Shown here one piece after another: positions 11,500 to 19,329 of a stretch of DNA of 27,455 bases. Position numbers and translations under genes: made by a program. The notes beneath the pieces were generated by a model. It did not search any database, was not told the origin of the DNA, and saw nothing but the letters and a program-made list of their open reading frames with translations. Position 1 is the stretch's first letter; each line of letters begins with the position of its first letter. The DNA comes from Caryophanales bacterium UBA782 (GTDB taxonomy: Bacteria > Bacillota_I > Bacilli_A > RFN20 > CAG-826): the NCBI GenBank assembly GCA_002296455.1, contig DBJG01000041.1, positions 1 to 27,455 of the forward strand, in the 5' to 3' direction.

Positions 11500-12399
11500 A
11501 TGGAAAAATTCGAAGTCGTTTTGCCGAACAACAAAAAGATTTTCGGCGCCTCATACAAAAAAGAAGGAACCACTAAAAATATTTTAATTCAAACGGGCAT
11601 GTGTGAGCACGCAACCCGTTATGAGCCATTTGCCAAAATGCTCAACGAAGAAGGATATAACGTATACATCATGGATGCGTTTGGGCAAGGACTCAATGTG
11701 AGCAAAATCGAAGACCAAGAGAAATGGCATAAAGGAGCGTTCTTTGATAACGTAGACGCTTTAGGTCTTATGGCGTTACGCCTAAAAAAGGAAGGGAAAC
11801 CGCTTGCCTTGATGGGCCACTCCATGGGTTCGTTTATGACGCAGTGCTTCTTAGAGAGGCATCCTGGGATTGTAGATAAAGTCATCATCATGTCGAGCAA
11901 TGGCCCAAATGCGAAATTCACGCTAAGAGCTGGCTTCATCGCTGCGAAATTCCTTGTCAATAAAAAGAACTGGGACAAAGAAGGGAAACGGATCCAAAAA
12001 ATCGCGTGGGGGAAATACTTAAGCAAGATTGAGAATCCAAAATCAGAAAACGATTGGATTTCCGCGAATGAGCAAAACATTATCGATTATATGGCTGACC
12101 CTTATTGCGGATATCCTGCCACAAACGGATTTTGGCATGAGTTCCTCCGCGGACTAAGAACGCTTTACATGCGAAAGAATCTCAAGAAGATCGATAAGAA
12201 CCAGAAGATTTTAATTGTCGCTGGGAGTGATGACCCAGTCGGGGCATGGGGGAAAGGTCCGAAAGCGCTTGCGGATATGTATAAGAAACTCGGTGTTAAA
12301 AGTGTTGAACTTCACATCTATGAAGGCATGAGACATGAGATTCTGAATGAGAAAGACTGCAAACTCGTTGAAGACGATATCAAATTATTCCTTGCGTAA
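11500..12399 (+). CDS. Alpha/beta hydrolase, lysophospholipase/monoacylglycerol-lipase type
   Basis: 299-residue serine hydrolase of the S33/Hydrolase_4 type. The nucleophile elbow is GHSMGS with Ser108, the acid is Asp245 in GSDDPVG, and the histidine is His279 in MRHEILNE, all at standard spacing. Before them, FGQGLNVSK matches the D-x-x-G-H/Q-G region typical of this subfamily. No signal peptide, so cytoplasmic. Substrate unknown: mono-glycerides, lysophospholipids or small esters are typical for relatives. It is transcribed alone. Confidence 0.9.
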   Translation: MEKFEVVLPNNKKIFGASYKKEGTTKNILIQTGMCEHATRYEPFAKMLNEEGYNVYIMDAFGQGLNVSKIEDQEKWHKGAFFDNVDALGLMALRLKKEGKPLALMGHSMGSFMTQCFLERHPGIVDKVIIMSSNGPNAKFTLRAGFIAAKFLVNKKNWDKEGKRIQKIAWGKYLSKIENPKSENDWISANEQNIIDYMADPYCGYPATNGFWHEFLRGLRTLYMRKNLKKIDKNQKILIVAGSDDPVGAWGKGPKALADMYKKLGVKSVELHIYEGMRHEILNEKDCKLVEDDIKLFLA

Positions 12400-12764
12400 T
12401 TCCTGACTGGTTTTCGCTATTTTTCTATAAACAAGGCGACTATGCGAAAGCCCTTTTCCTATATTCAAACATCAATTGTCTACTACTAACGATTTTACGC
12501 TAGGAAAACCACGTTTTGGTGAACGCGCGACATTGGTTAATGCCAAAGAGAAGACATCGAAGAAGCAAATACATTAGAAAATACGAAAAAACCGAATCGA
12601 TTTCTTCATGGTAAACAGCATCATTAAAATTATTAAAATAAGGATAAATCGAGTCGTTTATTATTTGCTTATCGTCTATATAATTTCGCATTTTATTTGT
12701 TTTTAAATTCTCTAATTCTTAATAAATAAGGCTAATTTGTTTAGATTTTTCTATGTTTTCTTTC
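12400..12764 (+). other. AT-rich gap with no convincing gene
   Basis: About 365 nt, clearly richer in A and T than its surroundings. The only long frame is 63 codons on the minus strand (12691-12500) without a Shine-Dalgarno or a recognisable family; it may be a remnant or chance. No RNA gene, no strong terminator after the hydrolase and no repeat was seen. The composition change marks the left edge of the accessory-looking cassette that follows. Confidence 0.5.
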
Positions 12765-12792
12765 TTGTTATTCTGAGAAAACATCCTATATT
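12765..12792 (+). promoter_or_regulatory. Candidate promoter of the secreted-protein/ABC cassette
   Basis: TTGTTA (12765-12770, four of six), 16 nt spacer, TATATT (12787-12792, five of six). The first gene of the cassette starts at 12823 behind a GAGGGGG ribosome binding site at 12808-12814. Confidence 0.45.
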
Positions 12793-12822
12793 GATAGTGT
12801 CCTTTACGAGGGGGACGGCATT

Positions 12823-13824
12823 ATGAAAATAAGACGTTATTTTGGGATTTTTGCAACGTTTTTATGTATGAGCAGCGTACCTAATGCTCAGAGCACAAAT
12901 GACGTGCTTTATCAAAGCAAGGTTTTTGATGGGAAATCTATTTCAAACGTTGTTAAATGCTGCAGCAATGGGGAGAAAACGTTCACTGTAGAATCAGCCA
13001 AAAAGGATTGGATGACCAAAAACACAATCACTTGGGAATGCTTAGAAATGAATCAATTGACGATTTATCAACCTCCAATACACACTCGAGTAATTAATAC
13101 AAAAATGACTATCGAAATTAATCCGAGCAAGATTAAACACCAGGTCGATGCGTTCGGATGGATGAATCCGGAAGATCCCGTGAGATTAAAATGGTTCGGA
13201 TTAGAATTTCAATTGGGACAGGCTTTTTCCAAACGCGGAAAATTGATTTACACGAGTAGCGATGACTGTTTTGGTAATGACAAAAACCATGAAGGATCTA
13301 TTGATAACTGCTACTATAATGGCAAGCTTTTGAATAACGGCGAAGACGTGTTGGTGCCAGTTGCTACTTATTACGCATTTCTACCGCTATCTTTTTATGG
13401 TGCAGGCGCTGTTTCTTCACAAAACGAAAGCTACCTTAGTCTTCCAGGCGATCGATTTCAATTATTGGTAAATAACTATCTGTCAACCAATAGTAAATCG
13501 TTTCAAGCATTATGGACTTTTAATTCCGATGATCAGTATAAATCTGATAGTGGTAGCGAATCTCAACGAATGTATGCATCCAATCTAGAGAAAACTATGC
13601 ATGAAGGTACAGATGCCGAATGCGGAAACGAACCTTTGAATTATTATCACCCATCGACAAACGCAATTAGTTTCTATTATTCATTTGCTTTCGGAGACGA
13701 ATCCTATTCGGAAAAGATGACTATGAAATTCAGTTCATTTGCTGAAGTCGGATATGGCGTAATTGGAAGTGCGAATGAAAGGGAGGGAGCGAATACGGGT
13801 GAAATTGAAATTAAGCTCAATTAA
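12823..13824 (+). CDS. Secreted protein of unknown function, six mature cysteines
   Basis: 333 residues. The N-terminus has a basic head (MKIRRYF), a hydrophobic core to about residue 19 and a signal-peptidase I type site near PNAQS (about residue 23). Cys15 lies within the core and does not form a good lipobox, so a lipoprotein is unlikely. The mature part has six cysteines (46, 47, 73, 149, 163, 267), an even number allowing three disulfides, and is rich in aromatic and beta-type segments. No family recognised. The gene ends 26 nt inside the following permease gene, so the two are co-translated. That linkage suggests it is a partner, substrate-binding element or cargo of the ABC system; this is inference. 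Codon use looks more AT-leaning than in the housekeeping genes. Confidence 0.75.
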   Translation: MKIRRYFGIFATFLCMSSVPNAQSTNDVLYQSKVFDGKSISNVVKCCSNGEKTFTVESAKKDWMTKNTITWECLEMNQLTIYQPPIHTRVINTKMTIEINPSKIKHQVDAFGWMNPEDPVRLKWFGLEFQLGQAFSKRGKLIYTSSDDCFGNDKNHEGSIDNCYYNGKLLNNGEDVLVPVATYYAFLPLSFYGAGAVSSQNESYLSLPGDRFQLLVNNYLSTNSKSFQALWTFNSDDQYKSDSGSESQRMYASNLEKTMHEGTDAECGNEPLNYYHPSTNAISFYYSFAFGDESYSEKMTMKFSSFAEVGYGVIGSANEREGANTGEIEIKLN

Positions 13825-15172
13825 TCGTACACGTGCGTTTCGTTTCGTAATTTCCTTCCTTTTTTCCTTTCTCTTCAGTTTCCTTTTTGCTGGCTTTATC
13901 GGCTTCTTAAACGCTGATGTCAAAGGCACGATTGACAACAATATTTTTGATAATTCCATTTATTATTTGAAGCCAAATAAAATCGGCGATCAAAGCAAAG
14001 CAGACATCGAAAAAACGGTTCATTCTTATTTTGGTGATGTCAAGCAATTCGTTGCTGAAACAAAGAATAAGGACGACGTTATTTCTTATTATCCGAAAGA
14101 GGATATCGAGAAGGGGTATTTTCAGTTGAATTTAGAGACATATCTACTTCTCGGGCGCCCGGATACGCTCGATTTTACTACCCCTTATGCGAGAATTACT
14201 CTTCCGACTAAAATCGTTGCATCGGTTCCTTATAAGTCGATTTATTTTTCTTCGTCCTTTGATTCTAGTGCGATTTCTAGTTGCATTCACGTCGATTTTC
14301 CGATTCAAGGTGATGGTGGTAACGTCTCTTTTAAAAGAATGAGCATTTACAAAAGGTCATTATATCAATTTGATAACTCTTCTTTAAAAAGGGATCTCGC
14401 CGATGACGAAATCGCTTGTTCGGCAAAATATTATGGTGATACGTTTTATTTCCCTACGATAAAAGGATATAAAATCGAAGGGATTCAAAAGCGGAACGCC
14501 CCTGACCTTCAATCCGTTTTCCCCGATTCTTTTCATGTTGTTGATATTGGTGAGGAACAAGATTATGTCTTGGTTGTCTCAGATCGTGTTTTCGATGTGT
14601 TATCGAAACAATTCGATTATTTTTTGGAGTGGGATGTTTTGTCTAATTCTACGAATCGTGGCACTTTACTTTCTTTACGAAAAAGCGAATTATTCTTCGT
14701 AGAATGCGTTTATAACCCAAAAGGAGTCGATTCAAAGGAGATTGAACGAGGACTTACCTTTTCTCTTTTTGAATTCTGGGAGACGGTTTATGTGCTGCTT
14801 GTTACTGCCGTATTCGTTGCGTATTTGTTCGCGGCATTGACTATCGTTTATTATCAAGAAAAGGACCACTTCACCCGTTCTTTCATGAGAAGCGGAACGA
14901 GGACGGGCATTTTCTTGGAACTGATTCTCACTGTTTTGCTGCCGACTTTATTGCCTATCCTCATTATCGCTGCTTCTCTTTCTAGCCAGCTAAATTTTTT
15001 CAGTCTTCTGAGGAGCCCGTATGAAGGCGTAATCATCGTCGCGCGCTTTGATCCCGTGTTCACGTGGCTACTCTTTTTGAGCCTAGGGGTCATTGTGATT
15101 TTCTTTGCCTACATCCTTATTGCCTATCGACCAAAACAATTGGTGAGGAACATTCGGAGGATTTCCGCATGA
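13799..15172 (+). CDS. FtsX/MacB-like ABC transporter permease
   Basis: 457 residues from GTG 13799, chosen because AGGGAG (13784-13789) lies 9 nt upstream; the frame is open to 13763 but lacks such a site there. Topology: one hydrophobic helix at about 15-36, an extracytoplasmic domain of about 290 residues, then three helices near 330-353, 377-400 and 430-452, ending in a basic tail YRPKQLVRNIRRISA. One helix, a large outer domain, then three helices is the arrangement of FtsX/MacB (type VII) ABC permeases, which move or extract substrates mechanically rather than through a channel. It overlaps the secreted-protein gene upstream and the ATPase gene downstream (ATGA). Substrate unknown. Confidence 0.8.
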   Translation: MKLKLSSINRTRAFRFVISFLFSFLFSFLFAGFIGFLNADVKGTIDNNIFDNSIYYLKPNKIGDQSKADIEKTVHSYFGDVKQFVAETKNKDDVISYYPKEDIEKGYFQLNLETYLLLGRPDTLDFTTPYARITLPTKIVASVPYKSIYFSSSFDSSAISSCIHVDFPIQGDGGNVSFKRMSIYKRSLYQFDNSSLKRDLADDEIACSAKYYGDTFYFPTIKGYKIEGIQKRNAPDLQSVFPDSFHVVDIGEEQDYVLVVSDRVFDVLSKQFDYFLEWDVLSNSTNRGTLLSLRKSELFFVECVYNPKGVDSKEIERGLTFSLFEFWETVYVLLVTAVFVAYLFAALTIVYYQEKDHFTRSFMRSGTRTGIFLELILTVLLPTLLPILIIAASLSSQLNFFSLLRSPYEGVIIVARFDPVFTWLLFLSLGVIVIFFAYILIAYRPKQLVRNIRRISA

Positions 15173-15750
15173 TCCGCGTAGAAAAACTAGGTATGCATAT
15201 CGGAGAAAGAACTCTATTTTCCGATTTATCGTTCACGCTTCCTGACACTGGATTAATTTTAATTGATGGCGAGAATGGGAGCGGGAAGACAACGCTTCTA
15301 CTGATTTTGGCGGGTTTGCTCAAACCAAACGAAGGCAAAATCTATTACGATGATGTCGATATGAGCGAATTCTCATTGGATAAAATTATTACAAGAAAAA
15401 AGAACGCCATTTATTTGGCGCCCAATGGTAATTTTGATAATGCGTTAACGATGATACAAAACATGAAACTCTTTGATACTGATTCTCTTGATAAAGCACC
15501 TTTCAAAGAACGCTACCCATCTTCTTTATCGGGTGGAGAAATGGAGATGTGCGTTGCTTATTTAGTGAGTCATACGCGAAAGAAAATCGTCTTCATGGAC
15601 GAAGGTCTGTTTTATTTGGACGAAGTGAACATCGAACAGATTTTTCATTTGCTTATGGAAGCGAGCAAAACGCGTCTTCTTGTGATGGCTTCTCCTCGGC
15701 GTGTCCCACTCCATTTTGACAAGATCATTCATATTGGGGGTAACAAATGA
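15169..15750 (+). CDS. ABC transporter ATPase, short and partly degenerate
   Basis: 193 residues from ATG 15169 (CGGAGG 8 nt upstream; ATG overlaps the permease stop). Walker A GENGSGKTT (34-42), signature LSGGE (120-124) and Walker B FMDEG with Asp144/Glu145 are intact, and the D-loop reads YLD. Two catalytic elements are missing: the Q-loop glutamine is replaced (IYLAPNG, around Ala84) and the H-loop histidine is absent (VMASPRR where VTHD is expected). The stretch between Q-loop and signature is only about 37 residues, shorter than in typical exporters such as LolD. It probably pairs with the ATPase domain of the next gene and contributes its good signature to the one active site. Confidence 0.9.
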   Translation: MIRVEKLGMHIGERTLFSDLSFTLPDTGLILIDGENGSGKTTLLLILAGLLKPNEGKIYYDDVDMSEFSLDKIITRKKNAIYLAPNGNFDNALTMIQNMKLFDTDSLDKAPFKERYPSSLSGGEMEMCVAYLVSHTRKKIVFMDEGLFYLDEVNIEQIFHLLMEASKTRLLVMASPRRVPLHFDKIIHIGGNK

Positions 15751-17813
15751 CACTCATTGAAGGAAAAAATATCCGCAAAACGTTTGGAAAGAAAAACGTG
15801 CTCAATGACGTTTCGTTTTCTTTTCCTTCGAAGGGATTCTTTCTCATCAAGGGGAGCAATGGAGCGGGCAAGAGCACGCTTCTACGAATCATTGGCCTAT
15901 TGGATGATCGCTACGTAGGATCATTAATCGTTTGTGGGCGCGATATTTCTTCACTAAAAGAAAAAGAGAAAGCGGGATTACGCAAAAAATATTTTGCTTA
16001 CTTGTTCCAAGGAGATAACGACATATCCTTTTTGAATAGCAAAGAGAATTCTTTCTTTCGTGATGAATTATGGAAAAGCGAGAGAGAAGGGGAGAAGAAA
16101 GAAAGCCCTAGCCAGGGGGAAAGGGTTCTTGATTATCTTGAAGCGGCGATTCGTAGCAAGCGGAAAATCCTTCTTTTGGACGAACCAACCGCCAATTTAA
16201 GCGAGAAAAACGCGCTTAAAGTGATTGAGCGTTTGCAGTCCGCCTCTAAAGATAAACTCATTATCGTCGTTACTCACGATTCGCTGTTCTTCGAAGAAAA
16301 AGACAAATATGTTTTAGCGTTACAAGACGGATTGATTAAAGAAGATTCTTACGAGGATAAAGGACCGTGTGAGCCGACAAATCTTCTTAGAGAAAGAAGA
16401 GATTATAAATATTTCTTGGGCAAAAAGCTGTTCTTCCGTGATTTCTTCTCGTTTTTGATTGTCCTTATTTGCTCGCTTGCGTTTTTGTTTATGGGAAGCA
16501 CATATACCAATTGCTCATCCACGAATATTAAATATGAGATTTCTAATCTTCTCGAAGCGGGGGACGAAATCAGTCTTTCCACTGATGGGAAAAATCTCAT
16601 ACGCGGGGGAGGGGACGAATATGCTTTAAACCACAGCTCTTCTTTAATAGAGAAAGACTCTTTTAATCGTCTTTTGGATAGCAATATGGATTTTTGTGTC
16701 CAATCAGGCGATTCTCATTCGAATTATCGACGACTTGGTAGTGACACCGCTTGTTTGGTTAATGAATCGATGCTAGTAAGGGGTTATCGATTTAAAGGAA
16801 ATGCCATTTTGGTTGATGGGAGATATCTTCCATATGTAGTCGTGGACAAAGATCTAAATTCTCCAGTTGTGAACATAGATACGTATATGAATTACCCAGC
16901 GGTAGAGCCGTTCCATGCTTATGGTTTTATGTGGGAGAATCCAAATGTGGATTTCTCAAGCCGAGAAGGAATTGCAAAAACGCTGAATGATAATATTGAG
17001 CGAACGATCATATCCCCAACCATTTTAAAGGAGAGGGGGTATCAAAAAACGGTGGATATCAAAGGCGATGAAATTTTTTGTAGCGATGAAATGCGTTACT
17101 ATTTGCCCTCCTCGAGAACGCATTTTCTTGATTATTCTATTTTTGATTTTGGTTCCGCTTGGTCGGTATTCCCCGATTTTGGTTCGTTCTACGCATCAGG
17201 AGTTAATGTTCGTTATGACGCAGAAATTGCATCTTACCTACACGAAGAAGAAGCACTTGTCAGTGAAAAGCAGTTCCAGGCAATCAGTACAAAATTACCT
17301 TGGAAAAGCGTCACAATGTATATCCAAGATCCAAAGCGAGACGCCGATTTTATTTTTTCGGAGCACGCGGATATGAGTATGCATCTTAAAATCAAAAAGC
17401 ATACGCGAACGGATAGAGAACAAAGAATCATTGATCTTAGCGGCTGCTATGCCGTAAAAGATATCAATATGGCTTATTTGTTGCCTGTTTGCTGCGCGTT
17501 TTTCGTAATCGAAGCGATTGCTATTTCTTTGATGCTATATCGCTTAACGGAAAATCGAAGAGGGGATGCGCGTCTTCTTCTTTCTTTCGGATATACGCGA
17601 AACGCAGCTACGAAGATTTGCTTTCTTTCGGTAGTGATAGGGTCAATCGCTAGCGTGCTTTTAGGATTGGGGCTCATTCCTTTCGCGATGTCATGGATTT
17701 ATCGCACGCTGATATTTTTCGTTCCCGATGCATGTACAATCCTGCCTTTTTCATTGGATATTTTGACGAAGGTCCTTTTATACTTTTTCGCAAAGAAACG
17801 CTTATTTTCTTGA
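15747..17813 (+). CDS. ABC transporter ATPase-permease fusion
   Basis: 688 residues. ATPase domain 1-205: Walker A GSNGAGKST (36-44), Q-loop Gln88 (YLFQ), Walker B LLLDEP (Asp145/Glu146) and H-loop VTHD (His177) are intact, but the signature reads PSQGE (121-125) instead of LSGGQ and the D-loop reads ANLS. The permease half has a helix at 233-250, an outer domain to about 570, and helices at 575-597 and 624-645, with a final one near 665-684 that stops abruptly at KKRLFS. The partner permease has a full last helix plus a basic tail, so this C-terminus looks truncated, perhaps by a frameshift. The start overlaps the previous stop (ATGA). An ATPase fused in front of an FtsX-type permease resembles bacteriocin-export or immunity-type transporters, but the substrate is not known. 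Confidence 0.88.
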   Translation: MTLIEGKNIRKTFGKKNVLNDVSFSFPSKGFFLIKGSNGAGKSTLLRIIGLLDDRYVGSLIVCGRDISSLKEKEKAGLRKKYFAYLFQGDNDISFLNSKENSFFRDELWKSEREGEKKESPSQGERVLDYLEAAIRSKRKILLLDEPTANLSEKNALKVIERLQSASKDKLIIVVTHDSLFFEEKDKYVLALQDGLIKEDSYEDKGPCEPTNLLRERRDYKYFLGKKLFFRDFFSFLIVLICSLAFLFMGSTYTNCSSTNIKYEISNLLEAGDEISLSTDGKNLIRGGGDEYALNHSSSLIEKDSFNRLLDSNMDFCVQSGDSHSNYRRLGSDTACLVNESMLVRGYRFKGNAILVDGRYLPYVVVDKDLNSPVVNIDTYMNYPAVEPFHAYGFMWENPNVDFSSREGIAKTLNDNIERTIISPTILKERGYQKTVDIKGDEIFCSDEMRYYLPSSRTHFLDYSIFDFGSAWSVFPDFGSFYASGVNVRYDAEIASYLHEEEALVSEKQFQAISTKLPWKSVTMYIQDPKRDADFIFSEHADMSMHLKIKKHTRTDREQRIIDLSGCYAVKDINMAYLLPVCCAFFVIEAIAISLMLYRLTENRRGDARLLLSFGYTRNAATKICFLSVVIGSIASVLLGLGLIPFAMSWIYRTLIFFVPDACTILPFSLDILTKVLLYFFAKKRLFS

Positions 17814-17883
17814 ACATGAGGCTTAAGAAGACGATTTGTAAGGCAAGATGTACCATTATTTCGTGAAAAAGAACAAATAACGA

Positions 17884-17913
17884 TTTTCAAACTCTCCATT
17901 CTTTTACTATCAT
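17884..17913 (+). promoter_or_regulatory. Candidate promoter for the MFS-like gene
   Basis: TTTTCA (17884-17889) and TATCAT (17908-17913) with an 18 nt spacer. The -10 ends 10 nt before the ATG at 17924, predicting a leader of only about 4 nt. No Shine-Dalgarno is present. Confidence 0.35.
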
Positions 17914-17923
17914 TGTTGCGTTT

Positions 17924-19267
17924 ATGAAGAAGCGTTTCTTGGATAAAAATGTTCACGTGGAGACGAAGAAGGCGCAACGGTATTATGCCTTGTCGTCTTT
18001 CTATGAAACGATGGTTTTTTCTTTCTTGACCTTGTTCTTAAACGAATGCAAGATGAGCTTAAGATGGGAAAATTGGATGCAGTCTTTGAGTCTTTTCTTG
18101 CCTCCTTTCATTGCTGCATTATCCATTTTTGTTTCTTCTTTTTTCGTTACGCATCACAAAGATAACCTAAAAGCGATGAGAGCGCTCACCCTTCTCTCCT
18201 TTCTTGTTCTTGTTGCTTTCTCATTGCTTGGCTTATTCTTGCCAAACGGAATCAATTCGGACGGGATGGTGACGAATTATCATCAGTATTATTCTTTGTT
18301 TGCGATGATGATGATTTTCCCTCCTTTGCTCGTGGGGTTACACTGGTCTTTCCTCTCATTTCAGATTTCGAATATCGCGGACATTAATTATGTGGAAAAA
18401 ACGCGCTTCGGCCACGTCTGTATCTTTGGGCCCATCGTTTCGATGCTCATTTCTCCCTTTGCTGGGTATATCGCCGAAAGCCTTTTTGCTTCTTATTACG
18501 GGTATTTGTTCCTCTTTTTAGTCGCTTCCCCGTTGTTACTATTAGAATTTGCGTTCACTTTTTCTTTCAAAAGCTACGATCCTTCCTTATTTCATAACGA
18601 TGAGGAAGAGAAAACATCTTATAAGCAACTCTTTTCGAATCACGCCTATCGCCGATACTTGCTCATCGCGATGATTTGGATTCCTTCCATTTGGGCAGGC
18701 GCTTCCTTGGTGTCAAGTTATTGGGCTAGCTTGGAAGGGGCGAATTCCATGAACGCGTTCAACCCTTTGATGTATGGCGTTTTCCTGGCTTTCTCCTCAC
18801 TAATTGAAGCGATATTCGTCTATTTCAATACGAAGGTTGGTTTTGGGAAACGCCTCGTTTTTTCGATGAATTTGGCGCTTTTTCTTCTTTTCTTGGGTGC
18901 TTTAGGGTTCGCTATTCTTTCCTATTTTTTCCGTGTTCCGCCAGAAAGCGGATATTCGCTCGCCCTTCTCATCATCTTTTTACATTCCTTCAAAGGCATT
19001 TCTAATGGCTTGTACTGTACTTCCAATTTGGCGATGCTTCATCATATTTTGGGGCCGAAGCAAAGGCGAAAAGCGGTATTTATCGCACCTATGATATATC
19101 AATTCATCAATGCCTTTTTGCAACTTGCCTATCCGTTTTTGAACGACATGCGGTATGCCTCGTTTTTTGCTTTGGCGGGCATCATTTTCTTTGGATTTAT
19201 CCTTTCTTTGTTCCAAGATGGCCCTCTATTGCATTGGAAAATGAATCAAAACGAGGAATCGGATTGA
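17924..19267 (+). CDS. MFS-like 12-helix transporter
   Basis: 447 residues, strongly hydrophobic, with about twelve predicted membrane helices in two halves separated by a charged loop around residues 217-235 (YDPSLFHNDEEEKTSYKQ). The N-terminal cytoplasmic segment MKKRFLDKNVHVETKKAQ precedes helix 1. The topology and the AYRRYLLIAMIW-type start of the second half fit the major facilitator superfamily, but I see no diagnostic subfamily motif, so the substrate is open. The gene follows the ABC cassette by 110 nt with its own promoter candidate and may or may not be part of the same module. The start at 17924 lacks a Shine-Dalgarno. Confidence 0.75.
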   Translation: MKKRFLDKNVHVETKKAQRYYALSSFYETMVFSFLTLFLNECKMSLRWENWMQSLSLFLPPFIAALSIFVSSFFVTHHKDNLKAMRALTLLSFLVLVAFSLLGLFLPNGINSDGMVTNYHQYYSLFAMMMIFPPLLVGLHWSFLSFQISNIADINYVEKTRFGHVCIFGPIVSMLISPFAGYIAESLFASYYGYLFLFLVASPLLLLEFAFTFSFKSYDPSLFHNDEEEKTSYKQLFSNHAYRRYLLIAMIWIPSIWAGASLVSSYWASLEGANSMNAFNPLMYGVFLAFSSLIEAIFVYFNTKVGFGKRLVFSMNLALFLLFLGALGFAILSYFFRVPPESGYSLALLIIFLHSFKGISNGLYCTSNLAMLHHILGPKQRRKAVFIAPMIYQFINAFLQLAYPFLNDMRYASFFALAGIIFFGFILSLFQDGPLLHWKMNQNEESD

Positions 19268-19293
19268 TTCCGTATGGCTGCATAAAAGAAAAA

Positions 19294-19316
19294 AGGCCAA
19301 GTTTTTCGCTTGGCCT
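19294..19316 (-). terminator. Rho-independent terminator of the nadK-nfnAB block
   Basis: Perfect eight-pair stem AGGCCAAG (19294-19301) / CTTGGCCT (19309-19316) with a 7 nt loop. Read leftward, it is followed by TTTTTTCTTTT, the classical tail. Rightward there is no T-run, so it mainly serves nfnB. Confidence 0.9.
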
Positions 19317-19329
19317 AATATCAGGAAAC

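Noticed and set aside
11016..11573. 185-codon leftward frame across the galE end and the hydrolase start
   Set aside because: It lies antisense to conserved galE codons and crosses the galE terminator; explained by codon bias of the real genes.
12500..12691. 63-codon leftward frame in the AT-rich gap
   Set aside because: No ribosome binding site, no promoter of note and no family resemblance; low-complexity AT-rich sequence makes such frames by chance.
12823..12900. Secreted protein as a lipoprotein (Cys15)
   Set aside because: The residues before Cys15 (ATFL) do not fit a lipobox and a signal-peptidase I site follows at about residue 23.
15064..15168. 35-residue N-terminal extension of the small ATPase
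   Set aside because: It overlaps the last permease helix in another frame; ATG 15169 has a good ribosome binding site and an ABC-typical start.
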